Source: Undibacterium sp.
GTDB taxonomy: Bacteria > Pseudomonadota > Gammaproteobacteria > Burkholderiales > Burkholderiaceae_D
Assembly (NCBI RefSeq): GCF_030651495.1
Contig: NZ_JAUSFI010000070.1
Span: forward strand, 22,580 to 86,579
Length of the DNA: 64,000 bases
Reading direction: 5' to 3'
Position 1 is the first letter of the stretch. Each line of letters starts with the position of its first letter. A program made the translations under genes and the position numbers. The notes beneath the pieces were generated by a model. It was not told the DNA's origin. It was given only the letters and a program-made list of their open reading frames with translations, and did no database searches. Of this stretch, positions 1-11,473 are shown in pieces.

Positions 1-914
1 TGGCACAAACCGTGATTGACCCAAGTAATAATCAGCATGGCACTCCGCTGGTGCTTTGTCCAAATCCGTTTTACCAAATTTATGAAGGTGCCGCATATCT
101 GGCGGGAGCCGAACCGTATTTTGCCAATGCTGATCCGGCACGCAATTTCGCCCCCGATTACAAGAGCATTCCTGAAGACATCTGGCGGCGCGTTCAACTG
201 CTATATATTTGCTCCCCAGGTAACCCGACTGGCGCGGTATTGACACTGGAAGACTGGAAAGAATTATTTGACTTATCCGACCGTTATGATTTTGTCATTG
301 CGGCTGACGAATGTTATTCAGAAATTTATTTCAAGACTGAGGCACCGCTAGGCAGCCTGCAGGCTGCGCGGGCACTGGGACGCGATACCTATCCACGCCT
401 AATCACTTTATCGAGCTTATCAAAACGCTCTAATGTACCAGGGATGCGATCCGGTTTCGTGGCAGGCGATGCAGCCATCATTAAGCAATTTTTGCTTTAC
501 AGGACTTACCACGGCAGTGCTATGAGTCCAAGCATACAATCGGCCTCAATCGCTGCCTGGAATGACGAAGCGCATGTACAAGAAAATCGCGATTTGTACG
601 TAAAAAAATTCGCCCAGGTGACCCCGCTATTACAAGAAGTACTCGACGTCAATTTGCCGGATGCAGCATTTTACCTATGGGCAAAGGTGGATAAACTGCT
701 GAGCATTTCCGATACAGACTACGCGAAACGGCTTTACCAAGAATATAATGTGACGGTTTTACCAGGCAGTTATCTGGCACGCGATGCCCATGGCATCAAC
801 CCCGGGGAAAACCGTATACGCATGGCGCTGGTCGCCGATGTCGATGAATGCATAGAGGCGGCGCGACGCATCGTCGCTTTCACTAAAAAATTAGCATCGC
901 AGCAAGCAAAATAA
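1..914 (+). CDS. dapC: Succinyldiaminopimelate aminotransferase, 5' truncated by window edge
   Basis: Class I/II PLP-dependent aminotransferase that transaminates N-succinyl-2-amino-6-ketopimelate in the succinylase branch of lysine/DAP synthesis. The reading frame is open from base 3, so the true start lies upstream. The visible 300 or so residues show the fold I domain: the SPGNPTG motif near residue 69, an Asp in the ADECYSE motif and the Schiff-base Lys in SLSKRS with the following GMRSGF. The C-terminal small domain is complete and ends in a stop at 914. dapD follows after 48 bases on the same strand, which favours DapC over the many other aminotransferases of this class. Family assignment is firm; the substrate rests on the neighbour. 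Confidence 0.88.
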   Translation, partial: AQTVIDPSNNQHGTPLVLCPNPFYQIYEGAAYLAGAEPYFANADPARNFAPDYKSIPEDIWRRVQLLYICSPGNPTGAVLTLEDWKELFDLSDRYDFVIAADECYSEIYFKTEAPLGSLQAARALGRDTYPRLITLSSLSKRSNVPGMRSGFVAGDAAIIKQFLLYRTYHGSAMSPSIQSASIAAWNDEAHVQENRDLYVKKFAQVTPLLQEVLDVNLPDAAFYLWAKVDKLLSISDTDYAKRLYQEYNVTVLPGSYLARDAHGINPGENRIRMALVADVDECIEAARRIVAFTKKLASQQAK

Positions 915-962
915 TCACACTAAATTCGCTCTTATTTACTCAACTTTTATTGGTTTAATCAC

Positions 963-1790
963 ATGACTCAACAATTACAACAAATTATCGATCAAGCCTG
1001 GGAAGACCGCGCCAATTTCTCCCCAAAATCCGCACCAGCAGAATTGCGTGAAGCCGTCGCCCATGTGTTATCACAACTGGATAGTGGCACCCTGCGGGTC
1101 GCGCAAAAAATCGATGGTGCATGGCAGGTCAATCAATGGATCAAGAAAGCTGTTTTATTATCATTCCGCCTAGAAGACAACATCGTCATGCCGTCTGGCG
1201 ATCACATGCAATTTTACGATAAAGTACCCACCAAATTCGCCAACTACACCGCCGAAGATTTCGCCAAAGGCGGCTTTCGCGTGGTACCGCCAGCGGTCGC
1301 ACGGCGCGGCAGCTTTATCGCGAAAAACGTTGTATTGATGCCTTCGTACGTCAATATCGGTGCTTACGTCGATGAAGGCGCAATGGTTGACACTTGGGCT
1401 ACCGTCGGTTCTTGCGCACAAATCGGCAAGAACGTGCATTTATCTGGGGGCGTTGGCATCGGTGGCGTTTTGGAGCCGATGCAGGCGAATCCAACCATTA
1501 TTGAGGACAACTGTTTTATTGGCGCCCGTTCAGAAGTGGTCGAAGGCGTCATCGTAGAAGAAAATTCTGTTATTTCTATGGGAGTCTATATTGGCCAATC
1601 CACAAAAATTTATGATCGCGCCACTGGCGAAGTGAGCTATGGTCGCATCCCTTCCGGCTCGGTCGTTGTTTCAGGCAACCTTCCGTCCGCAGATGGAAAA
1701 TATAGCTTGTATTGCGCCGTCATTGTTAAGCGTGTTGATGCCCAAACACGTTCCAAAACCAGTATCAATGAGTTGCTACGCGGCGTTTAG
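963..1790 (+). CDS. dapD: 2,3,4,5-tetrahydropyridine-2,6-dicarboxylate N-succinyltransferase
   Basis: Transfers succinyl from succinyl-CoA to tetrahydrodipicolinate, the committed succinylase step of DAP/lysine synthesis in the cytosol. The 275-residue length is standard for DapD. An N-terminal helical domain (about 1-100) is followed by a left-handed parallel beta helix built of hexapeptide repeats (about 105-240, for example the [20 protein letters not shown] stretch), and then a short C-terminal segment with the SGNLPS loop. The gene sits between dapC and the PilU-type gene, with dapE further on, so the pathway genes are clustered. Nothing unusual is seen. Confidence 0.97.
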   Translation: MTQQLQQIIDQAWEDRANFSPKSAPAELREAVAHVLSQLDSGTLRVAQKIDGAWQVNQWIKKAVLLSFRLEDNIVMPSGDHMQFYDKVPTKFANYTAEDFAKGGFRVVPPAVARRGSFIAKNVVLMPSYVNIGAYVDEGAMVDTWATVGSCAQIGKNVHLSGGVGIGGVLEPMQANPTIIEDNCFIGARSEVVEGVIVEENSVISMGVYIGQSTKIYDRATGEVSYGRIPSGSVVVSGNLPSADGKYSLYCAVIVKRVDAQTRSKTSINELLRGV

Positions 1791-1843
1791 TCCATCACGC
1801 CTCATCAACAATCACATTATTTGATTTCAGGACAGGAAAAATC

Positions 1844-2980
1844 ATGGCAATGGACCGATTATTTCAGTTAATGAAAGAAAAACATGCATCTGATATGTTT
1901 TTTGCCATCAACTCGCCCATCCACCTCAAGCTGAACGGAAACCTGCTTCCCATCAATCAGCAAAAGTTGGATCAGGCGGGGATTCTGTCCCTGTTAAATG
2001 AAGTAGTCTCACCTGAAGATATGGAAATATTGGAGCGTGAAAACGAGCTAAATATTGGCATCGGGGCACCCGGCATAGGCCGGTTCCGGCTATCTGCTTT
2101 CCGTCAGCGAGGTTCGATTTCTGCGGTATTTCGTTTCGTACCGGGACATATCCCCGCACTCAACACCTTAAACTTGCCGCCGATTCTGTCAGAATTGATC
2201 ATGGAAAAACGTGGTCTTATCTTACTGGTCGGTGCCACGGGTTCGGGCAAGTCAACCACGATTGCCTCGATGCTCGATTACCGCAATGAAGTCAGAACCG
2301 GGCATATTCTTACCTTAGAAGATCCAATTGAGTATCTGTTTAAAAGCAAGAAATCGATAGTCAATCAGCGGGAAATCGGCACTGACTCGGACAGTCTTAA
2401 AATTGCGCTGAGAAATTCGTTACGCCAGGCACCCGACTGCATCTTGATTGGCGAAATTCGTGATCTGGAAACCATGCTGGCTGCGATTGCCTATGCACAA
2501 TCAGGACATTTGGTACTCGCAACACTTCATGCAAATAACAGTTACCAAGCGCTAAACCGGATTATTAGTTTCTTTCCGATGGAAAACCGCGGTGCTTTGT
2601 TATTGGATTTATCGTCCTCCATACGTGCCATTATTTCGCAGCGTCTAGTGCGTGCTACCGATGGTGGTCGTTGCGCTGCAGTAGAAATCATGCTCAATAC
2701 ACGCTACGTGGCCGAATTGATAGAACAGGGCGACATATTTCAAATCAAGGAAGCGATTGAGAAAAGTCTCTCTCCCGGCTCGCAAACTTTTGAACGGGCT
2801 TTAATGCAATTGATTAAGGATGGACTGATTAGTCAGGAAGAGGGAATTGCCAATGCGGACTCTGCCAACAATTTGCTATGGCTACTCAATAACGAAGCGG
2901 CAGCAGCGACAATAGAACCGGTTATCGAGCCAGAGAAAAAGGATGAAGCATCGTTCACTGAGTTCACCTTGAGCATGTAA
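1844..2980 (+). CDS. pilU: PilT/PilU-family type IV pilus retraction ATPase
   Basis: Hexameric secretion-type ATPase of the PilT/PilU family, which drives depolymerisation of type IV pili at the inner membrane. A PAS-like N-terminal domain (about 1-110) precedes the RecA-like core, with Walker A GATGSGKST at about 130-138, the Asp box ILTLEDPIEY at about 155-164, Walker B LIGEIRD at about 201-207 and the His box ATLHANN at about 226-232. The 378-residue length and the long C-terminal tail after the core resemble PilU more than PilT. The gene lies between dapD and dapE rather than in a pilus operon, an arrangement I recognise from other Burkholderiales. PilU rather than PilT is an inference. 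Confidence 0.85.
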   Translation: MAMDRLFQLMKEKHASDMFFAINSPIHLKLNGNLLPINQQKLDQAGILSLLNEVVSPEDMEILERENELNIGIGAPGIGRFRLSAFRQRGSISAVFRFVPGHIPALNTLNLPPILSELIMEKRGLILLVGATGSGKSTTIASMLDYRNEVRTGHILTLEDPIEYLFKSKKSIVNQREIGTDSDSLKIALRNSLRQAPDCILIGEIRDLETMLAAIAYAQSGHLVLATLHANNSYQALNRIISFFPMENRGALLLDLSSSIRAIISQRLVRATDGGRCAAVEIMLNTRYVAELIEQGDIFQIKEAIEKSLSPGSQTFERALMQLIKDGLISQEEGIANADSANNLLWLLNNEAAAATIEPVIEPEKKDEASFTEFTLSM

Positions 2981-2988
2981 ATTTTTTT

Positions 2989-4496
<1,508 letters not shown>

Positions 4497-4504
4497 TTAC
4501 TGAC

Positions 4505-5425
4505 ATGACCACTCACGCCCGCCCTTCCGTTCTTCCATCCCAGACCTTTCTGACCCTGCGCGACCTATTGCGCTATGCGGTAACCCGCTTCAATTCAGCA
4601 AAACTATTTTTTGGCCATGGCAGCGCCAATGCACTGGACGAAGCGGCTTATTTACTGCTACATACACTGCATTTGCCGCTGGATAAAATTGACCCTTTTC
4701 TGGATGCAAGGCTGTTACCAGAAGAAATCAAGGCGGCGCTGGCTATGATAGAGCGCCGCGCCGTTGAGCGCGTTCCCGCTTCTTACCTGACCAATGAAGC
4801 CTGGTTAGGCACCTATAACTTTTATGTCGATGAGCGTGTAATCGTGCCGCGTTCCTTTATTGCCGAACTGATCCCTGAACATTTCTCACCTTGGGTACAA
4901 GACCCGGATGCGATCACCGACATTCTGGAATTGTGCACCGGTTCTGGCTGCCTGCCAATTATGCTGGCAGATGCCTTCAGTAATGCACAGGTGGATGCGG
5001 TCGATATTTCCGCCGATGCCTTGGCCGTGGCGCAGCGCAATGTCGACACTTACGAATTACAAGACCGGATCAGCTTGATATCTTCCGATCTGTACACCAA
5101 TGTCCCGAATAAAAAATACGATCTGATCATCACGAATCCACCGTATGTAAATACGGATTCAATGGATAAACTGCCACAAGAATATTTGCACGAGCCGCAA
5201 ATTGCACTGGCAGGCGGCACTGACGGTATGGATTTGGTACGCAAGATCGTCGCGGGCGCAGCGCAGCGTCTGAAACCGAATGGTATACTGATGGTAGAAA
5301 TCGGTAATGAGCGCGCCTTTGCCGAGCAAGCTTTTGGCCATCTTGATCTGACCTGGCTCTCCACTAGCGCTGGTGATGACATGGTTTTTTTACTCCATGC
5401 CGAGCAACTTCAGAAGGCCGTCTAG
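4505..5425 (+). CDS. prmB: 50S ribosomal protein L3 N5-glutamine methyltransferase
   Basis: SAM-dependent N5-glutamine methyltransferase of the PrmB/PrmC family, 306 residues. It has an N-terminal helical substrate domain (about 1-110), the SAM-binding motif I ELCTGSGC at about 142-149, the acidic VDAVDIS motif II and the catalytic NPPY at about 211-214. The N-terminal extension with the DERVIVPRSF motif before the SAM domain fits PrmB (ribosomal protein L3) rather than PrmC (release factors). It follows dapE after 8 bases, probably as the last gene of the dap operon, since a strong intrinsic terminator lies about 65 bases past its stop. Confidence 0.9.
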   Translation: MTTHARPSVLPSQTFLTLRDLLRYAVTRFNSAKLFFGHGSANALDEAAYLLLHTLHLPLDKIDPFLDARLLPEEIKAALAMIERRAVERVPASYLTNEAWLGTYNFYVDERVIVPRSFIAELIPEHFSPWVQDPDAITDILELCTGSGCLPIMLADAFSNAQVDAVDISADALAVAQRNVDTYELQDRISLISSDLYTNVPNKKYDLIITNPPYVNTDSMDKLPQEYLHEPQIALAGGTDGMDLVRKIVAGAAQRLKPNGILMVEIGNERAFAEQAFGHLDLTWLSTSAGDDMVFLLHAEQLQKAV

Positions 5426-5490
5426 TGTGAAATAAGCCGTAAAAAGCATCAAAAAATTTGCATACTCCCCCATAGTATGAGCATTACATT

Positions 5491-5530
5491 GCTGGAGCCG
5501 CACATAGATTGTGCGGCTCCAGCGTTTTTA
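5491..5530 (+). terminator. Rho-independent terminator after prmB
   Basis: A perfect 13-bp inverted repeat (arms 5491-5503 and 5511-5523, loop of 7) is GC-rich and followed by GTTTTTA. It lies 65 bases after the prmB stop and about 70 bases before the ABC-F gene, so it should end the dap-prmB transcript. Confidence 0.85.
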
Positions 5531-5600
5531 GACAGATACTCCCCCTTTTATTCGTTTAAGTACGAATTTATTACGAATTAATTAATTAAGTAAGTAAATA

Positions 5601-7577
5601 ATGATACGTTTTCTCCAAGTCGTTCTGGCTCGTGGTACCAAACCTTTGTTCGACAATGTCGATATCACGCTTAACCCTGGCGACAAGATCGGCCTGATCG
5701 GTTCCAACGGTGCCGGCAAATCGAGCCTGTTTGCGATGTTACGCGGTGAACTGCACCCTGATCAAGGCAGCATAGAATTTCCAGCTAAATGGCAATTGGC
5801 CCACGTTGCCCAAGAAACCCCGGCACTGGATCGCTCAGCGATTGACTATGCGATTGATGGCGACGTCACCTTACGCAAACTGGAAGCCCAGTTGGCCGAA
5901 CTGGAAAGCCAGCCAGAGAGCATGGAAAATGGTATCGCGATCGGTGAAATGTACGGCGCCCTAGCCGACGCCGACGCCTATACCGTGCGCCCACGTGGCG
6001 AGCAGCTGTTATTGGGCTTGGGCTTTACCATCGACCAGATGGAACAATCGGTCGCCAGTTTTTCCGGCGGCTGGCGCATGCGCCTGAATCTGGCGCAAGC
6101 CCTGATGTGCAAATCCGACTTGCTGCTGCTCGATGAACCGACCAACCATCTGGATCTGGATGCCATCATCTGGCTGGAAGACTGGCTGAAACGCTATGCC
6201 GGCACGCTCATCATCATTTCCCATGATAGAGATTTCCTCGATGGCGTAGTCAACGTCATTGCGCATATCGACGAGCGCAAGCTAAAACGCTATTCCGGCA
6301 ATTATTCCTCTTTCGAGCGCCAGCGCGTTGCCCAATTGATACTGGCGCAGAGTGCGATCGAAAAGCAAACCCGCAAACGCGATCATTTGCAATCCTTCAT
6401 TTCGCGTTTTGCCGCCAAGGCAAGTAAAGCCAAGCAGGCACAAAGCCGTATCAAAGCCCTGGCCAAGATGGAAGAACTGGCACCCTTACGTGCCGCGGCC
6501 GAATTTTCTTTTGAGTTCCGCGAACCGCTCAGCGCCCCGAATCCTATGCTGGTGATGGAAGACGTCGATTGCGGTTACCGCATAGAGTCGAAAACCGACC
6601 ATAGCTTTACCGAAAAGAAAATCGTCGGCGATGTGAAGTTTTCTTTGCAAATTGGCCAGCGGATTGGCTTACTCGGCGTCAATGGGGCCGGTAAATCGAC
6701 CCTGATCAAGACCCTGGTCGGCGACATTGCACCGCTCTCTGGCACCATGCTGACCGGCAAGGGCCTGTCGATCGGTTACTTCGCCCAGCATCAGGTAGAA
6801 ATGCTGCGCCATAACGAATCACCTCTGTGGCATCTGGCGCACATCGCGCCCGGCATCCGCGAGCAAGAATTGCGCAATTTCCTCGGTGGTTTCAACTTCC
6901 CGGGCAACATGGTAACTAGCCCGATCGCGCCCTTCTCCGGTGGCGAAAAAGCCCGCCTGGCACTGGCGATGATCGTCTGGCAGCGCCCTAACCTGTTGCT
7001 GCTCGATGAACCGACCAACCATCTGGACCTGGAAACCCGCGAAGCCCTGACCGATGCCCTGGCGCAATTTGAGGGCACCCTGGTCGTGGTGTCGCATGAC
7101 CGCCATTTATTGCGCGCCACCACCGACCAGTTCATCATCGTTGCTGACGGCAAGCTAGAGCCCTTCGACGGCGATCTGGACGACTACAAAGACTGGCTAT
7201 TTAAAAATAAATTGGCCAAGGCAGCGGCCCAACCTTTGCCTGAAAGTAAAAAAGCCGAGTCATTACCGCTTGCCAAGCCGATTCCGGTTGCCGAGAATAA
7301 AGAGCAACGCCGCAAGGAAAGCGAAGATAAGCAAAAGCTCAGCGCGCAACGCAAGCCGATAGAAAACCAGATCAAAAAACTGGAAGAGCAGATAGCCAAG
7401 CTGACCGCTAAAAAGCAGGCAACCGCTACGCAACTAGAGGACAGCGCGATCTATAACGACGCGAATAAAGACAAACTCAAAGCCTTATTGCTAGACCAGG
7501 CGTATCTGGTTAAAGAGTTGGGCGAAATTGAAGCTGACTGGCTGGAGCAACAAGAATTTTTGGAAGCAGTGGGCTAA
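5601..7577 (+). CDS. ABC-F family ATPase (YheS/Uup-like)
   Basis: Soluble tandem ABC ATPase of the ABC-F family, 658 residues, without membrane segments. ABC-F proteins act on ribosomes; the closest E. coli types are YheS and Uup. Domain 1 carries Walker A GSNGAGKS at about 34-41, the signature SFSGGWRMR and Walker B LLLLDEPTNHLDLDA. Domain 2 has Walker A GVNGAGKS at about 359-366, FSGGEKAR and a second DEPTNHLD. A charged linker with QTRKRDHLQ joins them. The C-terminal region, about 540-640, is Lys/Glu-rich and predicted coiled coil. The gene stands alone between a terminator and an OYE gene. Which ABC-F subgroup it belongs to is not certain. Confidence 0.92.
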   Translation: MIRFLQVVLARGTKPLFDNVDITLNPGDKIGLIGSNGAGKSSLFAMLRGELHPDQGSIEFPAKWQLAHVAQETPALDRSAIDYAIDGDVTLRKLEAQLAELESQPESMENGIAIGEMYGALADADAYTVRPRGEQLLLGLGFTIDQMEQSVASFSGGWRMRLNLAQALMCKSDLLLLDEPTNHLDLDAIIWLEDWLKRYAGTLIIISHDRDFLDGVVNVIAHIDERKLKRYSGNYSSFERQRVAQLILAQSAIEKQTRKRDHLQSFISRFAAKASKAKQAQSRIKALAKMEELAPLRAAAEFSFEFREPLSAPNPMLVMEDVDCGYRIESKTDHSFTEKKIVGDVKFSLQIGQRIGLLGVNGAGKSTLIKTLVGDIAPLSGTMLTGKGLSIGYFAQHQVEMLRHNESPLWHLAHIAPGIREQELRNFLGGFNFPGNMVTSPIAPFSGGEKARLALAMIVWQRPNLLLLDEPTNHLDLETREALTDALAQFEGTLVVVSHDRHLLRATTDQFIIVADGKLEPFDGDLDDYKDWLFKNKLAKAAAQPLPESKKAESLPLAKPIPVAENKEQRRKESEDKQKLSAQRKPIENQIKKLEEQIAKLTAKKQATATQLEDSAIYNDANKDKLKALLLDQAYLVKELGEIEADWLEQQEFLEAVG

Positions 7578-7612
7578 TCCACTCTGAAGTCAATTTACAG
7601 GGGAAATATCCT

Positions 7613-8725
7613 ATGAGCGCGCTGTTTTCGACTTATGCACTTGGGCAACTTCAGCTAAAAAATCGGATTGCGATTGCGCCCATGTGTCAGTACTCGGCCA
7701 AAAACGGTTTAGCTACCGACTGGCATATGTTTCATCTCGGCGCACTGGCACTATCTGGTGCCGGCTTACTGTGTATCGAAGCCACTGCCGTAGAAGCCAC
7801 AGGCCGAATCACACCGGCTGATCTGGGTCTGTGGTCAGATGAAACCGAAGCCGCGCTGACCAAGGTATTGACGGCAATCCGTCAATACTCCGACATGCCA
7901 ATTGCGATTCAGCTTGCACATGCTGGTCGTAAGGCATCTAGCCAGGTGCCTTGGGATGGCGGCCAATTGATAACGCCTGCAGACGGCGGCTGGCAAACCA
8001 GCGCCCCTTCCGCAATCGCGCACGGAGTAGCAGAACAACCACCAGTGGCGCTGGATCGTGCCGGCTTAGTGCGCGTGCGTGATGCCTTTGTGAACGCGGC
8101 ATTACGCGCCCATCGCATGGGGATAGAGGCAATCGAAATTCATGCCGCACATGGTTATTTGCTGCACCAGTTTTTATCGCCGTTAGCCAATCATCGTGAA
8201 GATGAATATGGTGGATCATTAGATAACCGCATGCGTTTCCCCCTGGAAATCTTCGATGCGATTCGCGCAGCACTCCCCACCGAAAAAGTCGTCGGCATCA
8301 GAGTCTCGGCGACCGACTGGGTTAATGGAGGATGGGATCTTGAGCAATGTCTGGTATTTGCCGACGTATTGCAACAACGCGCCTGCTCCTTTATTCACGT
8401 CTCTAGTGGCGGCATCTCTGCACAACAAATAATCCCGTTAGCCCCCGGCTACCAGGTCCATTTTGCCGAACAAATCAGGCAACAGACAGGCATGCCGACC
8501 ATTGCTGTTGGCATGATCACCGAAGCCGAACACGCCGAATCGATTGTCGCCTCTGGCAAGGCCGATATGGTCGCGCTGGCCAGAGGCATCTTGTACGACC
8601 CGCATTGGCCATGGCATGCCGCGGCCAGGCTTGGCGCTAGCGTGCAAGTCCCACCGCAATATTGGCGCTCACAACCGGCAGCCTACAAAAATTTGTTTGG
8701 CCCTACTAAAATCGGGCAGCGTTAA
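7613..8725 (+). CDS. NADH:flavin oxidoreductase, old yellow enzyme family (YqjM/NamA-like)
   Basis: FMN-dependent TIM-barrel ene-reductase of the old yellow enzyme family, 370 residues, cytosolic. It shows the N-terminal NRIAIAPMCQYSA motif, the Cys and Tyr being typical of the thermophilic-like/YqjM subclass. It also has the active-site EIHAAHGYLLHQFLSPLAN stretch, the REDEYGGSLDNR motif and a C-terminal phosphate-binding GMIT with ADMVALARG. YqjM-like enzymes reduce alpha,beta-unsaturated carbonyls with NADPH; the physiological substrate here cannot be told. A REP-like palindrome follows shortly downstream, in the convergent gap before the yihY-type gene. Confidence 0.93.
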   Translation: MSALFSTYALGQLQLKNRIAIAPMCQYSAKNGLATDWHMFHLGALALSGAGLLCIEATAVEATGRITPADLGLWSDETEAALTKVLTAIRQYSDMPIAIQLAHAGRKASSQVPWDGGQLITPADGGWQTSAPSAIAHGVAEQPPVALDRAGLVRVRDAFVNAALRAHRMGIEAIEIHAAHGYLLHQFLSPLANHREDEYGGSLDNRMRFPLEIFDAIRAALPTEKVVGIRVSATDWVNGGWDLEQCLVFADVLQQRACSFIHVSSGGISAQQIIPLAPGYQVHFAEQIRQQTGMPTIAVGMITEAEHAESIVASGKADMVALARGILYDPHWPWHAAARLGASVQVPPQYWRSQPAAYKNLFGPTKIGQR

Positions 8726-8748
8726 ACGCAAGTCTTTTGTTAGCACCG

Positions 8749-8817
8749 CCACCGCGCATTATCCATGCGGCCTGCAGACCAGATAGGCTGGAAACCCGCA
8801 TGGATAATGCGCGGTGG
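8749..8817. repeat. REP-like palindromic element, copy 1
   Basis: Perfect 22-bp inverted repeat (8749-8770 pairs with 8796-8817) with a 25-base loop that holds a second small hairpin, CCAG (8779-8782) with CTGG (8788-8791). The loop and 3' arm share ATAGGCTGGAAA and the following CCCGCATGG with the element at 36105-36163, while the stems differ by paired changes. It lies between the convergent OYE and YihY genes. No U-tract follows on either strand, so it is not a classical terminator. Confidence 0.8.
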
Positions 8818-8899
8818 GCTAGGTCACTTTTGAGTTTTAAAAAAATAAGGCGCAGCATAAGATAGATTTAACAGGCGCCCTTTTTTAATGATGCTGAAT

Positions 8900-10159
8900 C
8901 TATTTATCAGAAAAATAGATTTGCAAATTTTCTTGTAAGCCTTCGTCAATAACGCGACCAACAAGATTTGATAATTCGCTTGATTTGGCGACATCAAACA
9001 CAAACAAGCGATAGACGTCAGATAACGTCAAGGCAGCAGGATTAACCGCAAAGATCCATCGTTCTGCCCCTGTATTGGCTTTGCGCCACCATACTCGTTG
9101 AGATATTGGCGAGACATCAGAAACAACTCTGGCGACCCACCCGACATCAAGCATTTTTTCCAGCAAACCTTCAATTTCATCCAGGCCAAAACGTGTCGCA
9201 ATGCGAATACTGCCGACATCAACTGCAGCACCAGCGCTAGAACTTCTGGCGCTAATTAACACCTTCAAGACGGCAATCGCATCCTCAAAAGCACTGCCCG
9301 GCGAAGGTACATGCCACCATCGCTCAAACTTGACAATGGGTAGTGATGCCGCGATCACCGCACCCAACAGGGTAATCAGCCAGGACAGATAAATCCATAC
9401 TAAAAAAATCGGTACGGCGGCGAGTGCACCGTACACCACAGTATAGGTGGGAAAACGAATGACGAATATGGCAAACAGCCGCTTGGATATTTCAAAAGCA
9501 ATCGCAGCAAACAAGCCGCCCCAAGCCGCATCACGCCAATCGACGGTGCGGTTCGGTACAGTGAGGTAAAGCAAGGAGAATGCAACGGTGGTAAAAAATA
9601 CTGACACCAAGGTGTAAAACACGCCGCCAATAAAGGGCACCACACTGACTACTCCACTCGTAGCAGAAAAAAGATACGAGGTTACTGTCAGCGACACACC
9701 GATCAACAATGGCCCCAAAGTCACGATCGCCCAATACACCAGTATCCGTTGAATGGCAGGGCGACTTCGCTTTACATGCCAAATTTGATTGAAGGACTGG
9801 TCTATCATCGACATGGTCGCCACAGCAGTCACAATCAGCACGACACCGCCGACCGCAGAGAGTCTGGTGGCTTTGGTCGCAAACTGTGTCAAATAGCCGA
9901 GTACCGTGTTTGAGATGCCCTTAGGCATCAGGCTTTGGATAAAGTACGCTTCCAACGAAGTCCTGAAGCTATTAAACAAGGGAAAAGCGGTAAATATTGC
10001 TAGCGCAATCGTTAATATCGGCACCAGCGCCAATACCGTTGTAAAAGTTAAACTTCCCGCTACTTGCGGCAACCGTCCCTCTTTAAGCCGCTGATGTGCA
10101 AACCAGAATAGGTTGCGTATTTGTGTCCACGATAATCCGCGCATAAAAATTTGACTCAA
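8900..10159 (-). CDS. YihY/virulence factor BrkB family membrane protein
   Basis: Integral inner-membrane protein of the YihY (UPF0761)/BrkB family, 419 residues. The first 290 or so residues carry about six hydrophobic segments, starting with LTFTTVLALVPILTIALAIF near residue 40; the family motif of a SLTFTTVLALVP type is clear. The remaining 130 residues form a soluble C-terminal domain, a longer tail than in E. coli YihY. The old name ribonuclease BN is wrong for this family and the function is not established. It is transcribed towards the OYE gene and divergently from wrbA. Confidence 0.9.
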   Translation of the reverse strand: MSQIFMRGLSWTQIRNLFWFAHQRLKEGRLPQVAGSLTFTTVLALVPILTIALAIFTAFPLFNSFRTSLEAYFIQSLMPKGISNTVLGYLTQFATKATRLSAVGGVVLIVTAVATMSMIDQSFNQIWHVKRSRPAIQRILVYWAIVTLGPLLIGVSLTVTSYLFSATSGVVSVVPFIGGVFYTLVSVFFTTVAFSLLYLTVPNRTVDWRDAAWGGLFAAIAFEISKRLFAIFVIRFPTYTVVYGALAAVPIFLVWIYLSWLITLLGAVIAASLPIVKFERWWHVPSPGSAFEDAIAVLKVLISARSSSAGAAVDVGSIRIATRFGLDEIEGLLEKMLDVGWVARVVSDVSPISQRVWWRKANTGAERWIFAVNPAALTLSDVYRLFVFDVAKSSELSNLVGRVIDEGLQENLQIYFSDK

Positions 10160-10219
10160 TTCTTTATCGATACGTTACTCATTTTACTCATGAAATTTTC
10201 TAAACATTCAGTTATCGGT

Positions 10220-10250
10220 CAATTGCACATTGGTATGTGCCAACGAATTG
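10220..10250. repeat. Dyad symmetry upstream of wrbA
   Basis: GCACAT at 10225-10230 mirrors ATGTGC at 10235-10240 around TGGT, and outer CAATT at 10220-10224 mirrors AATTG at 10246-10250. It lies in the divergent gap between the yihY-type gene and wrbA, a place where an operator could act on either gene. No regulator is known to me for this exact site. Confidence 0.3.
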
Positions 10251-10259
10251 GATTGATAG

Positions 10260-11056
<797 letters not shown>

Positions 11057-11057
<1 letters not shown>

Positions 11058-11440
11058 TGAACGAATCTAAACAACACTCATTTTATTTGCTGGCATGTGC
11101 CAGCCTCATTGCCCTCATTACACTTCTTATTTTATGGGAAATGATTTTAGCTCCCTTGCGGCCAGGTGGCTCTTGGATGGTCATTAAGGTAATACCCCTC
11201 TTATTCCCATTACGCGGCATACTGAAACGGCAGATTTACACTATGCAATGGTCATCCATGCTCATTTTGCTGTATTTTACCGAGGGCGTGGTGAGAGCAG
11301 GAAGCGACAAACTTCCGTTGTCGAGCATGCTTGCCTGGGTGGAAATTATTTTTTCGGTCATTTTCTTTTTCAGCACTATTTTGTATCTTCGCCCATATAA
11401 AAAAGAGGCAAAAAAAGCCTCAAAAGAAGCGGCCAAATAG
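11057..11440 (+). CDS. DUF2069 family small membrane protein
   Basis: A 127-residue inner-membrane protein with about four hydrophobic helices (about 8-30, 40-55, 62-80 and 90-112) and a Lys/Ala-rich C-terminal tail. The pattern and the position after wrbA match the DUF2069 family, common in Burkholderiales and gammaproteobacteria. Function is unknown. Translation is probably coupled to wrbA through the TAATG overlap. Confidence 0.8.
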
Positions 11441-11473
11441 TAGTGCAGAGATAGTTATCAATAAATCTTAAAT

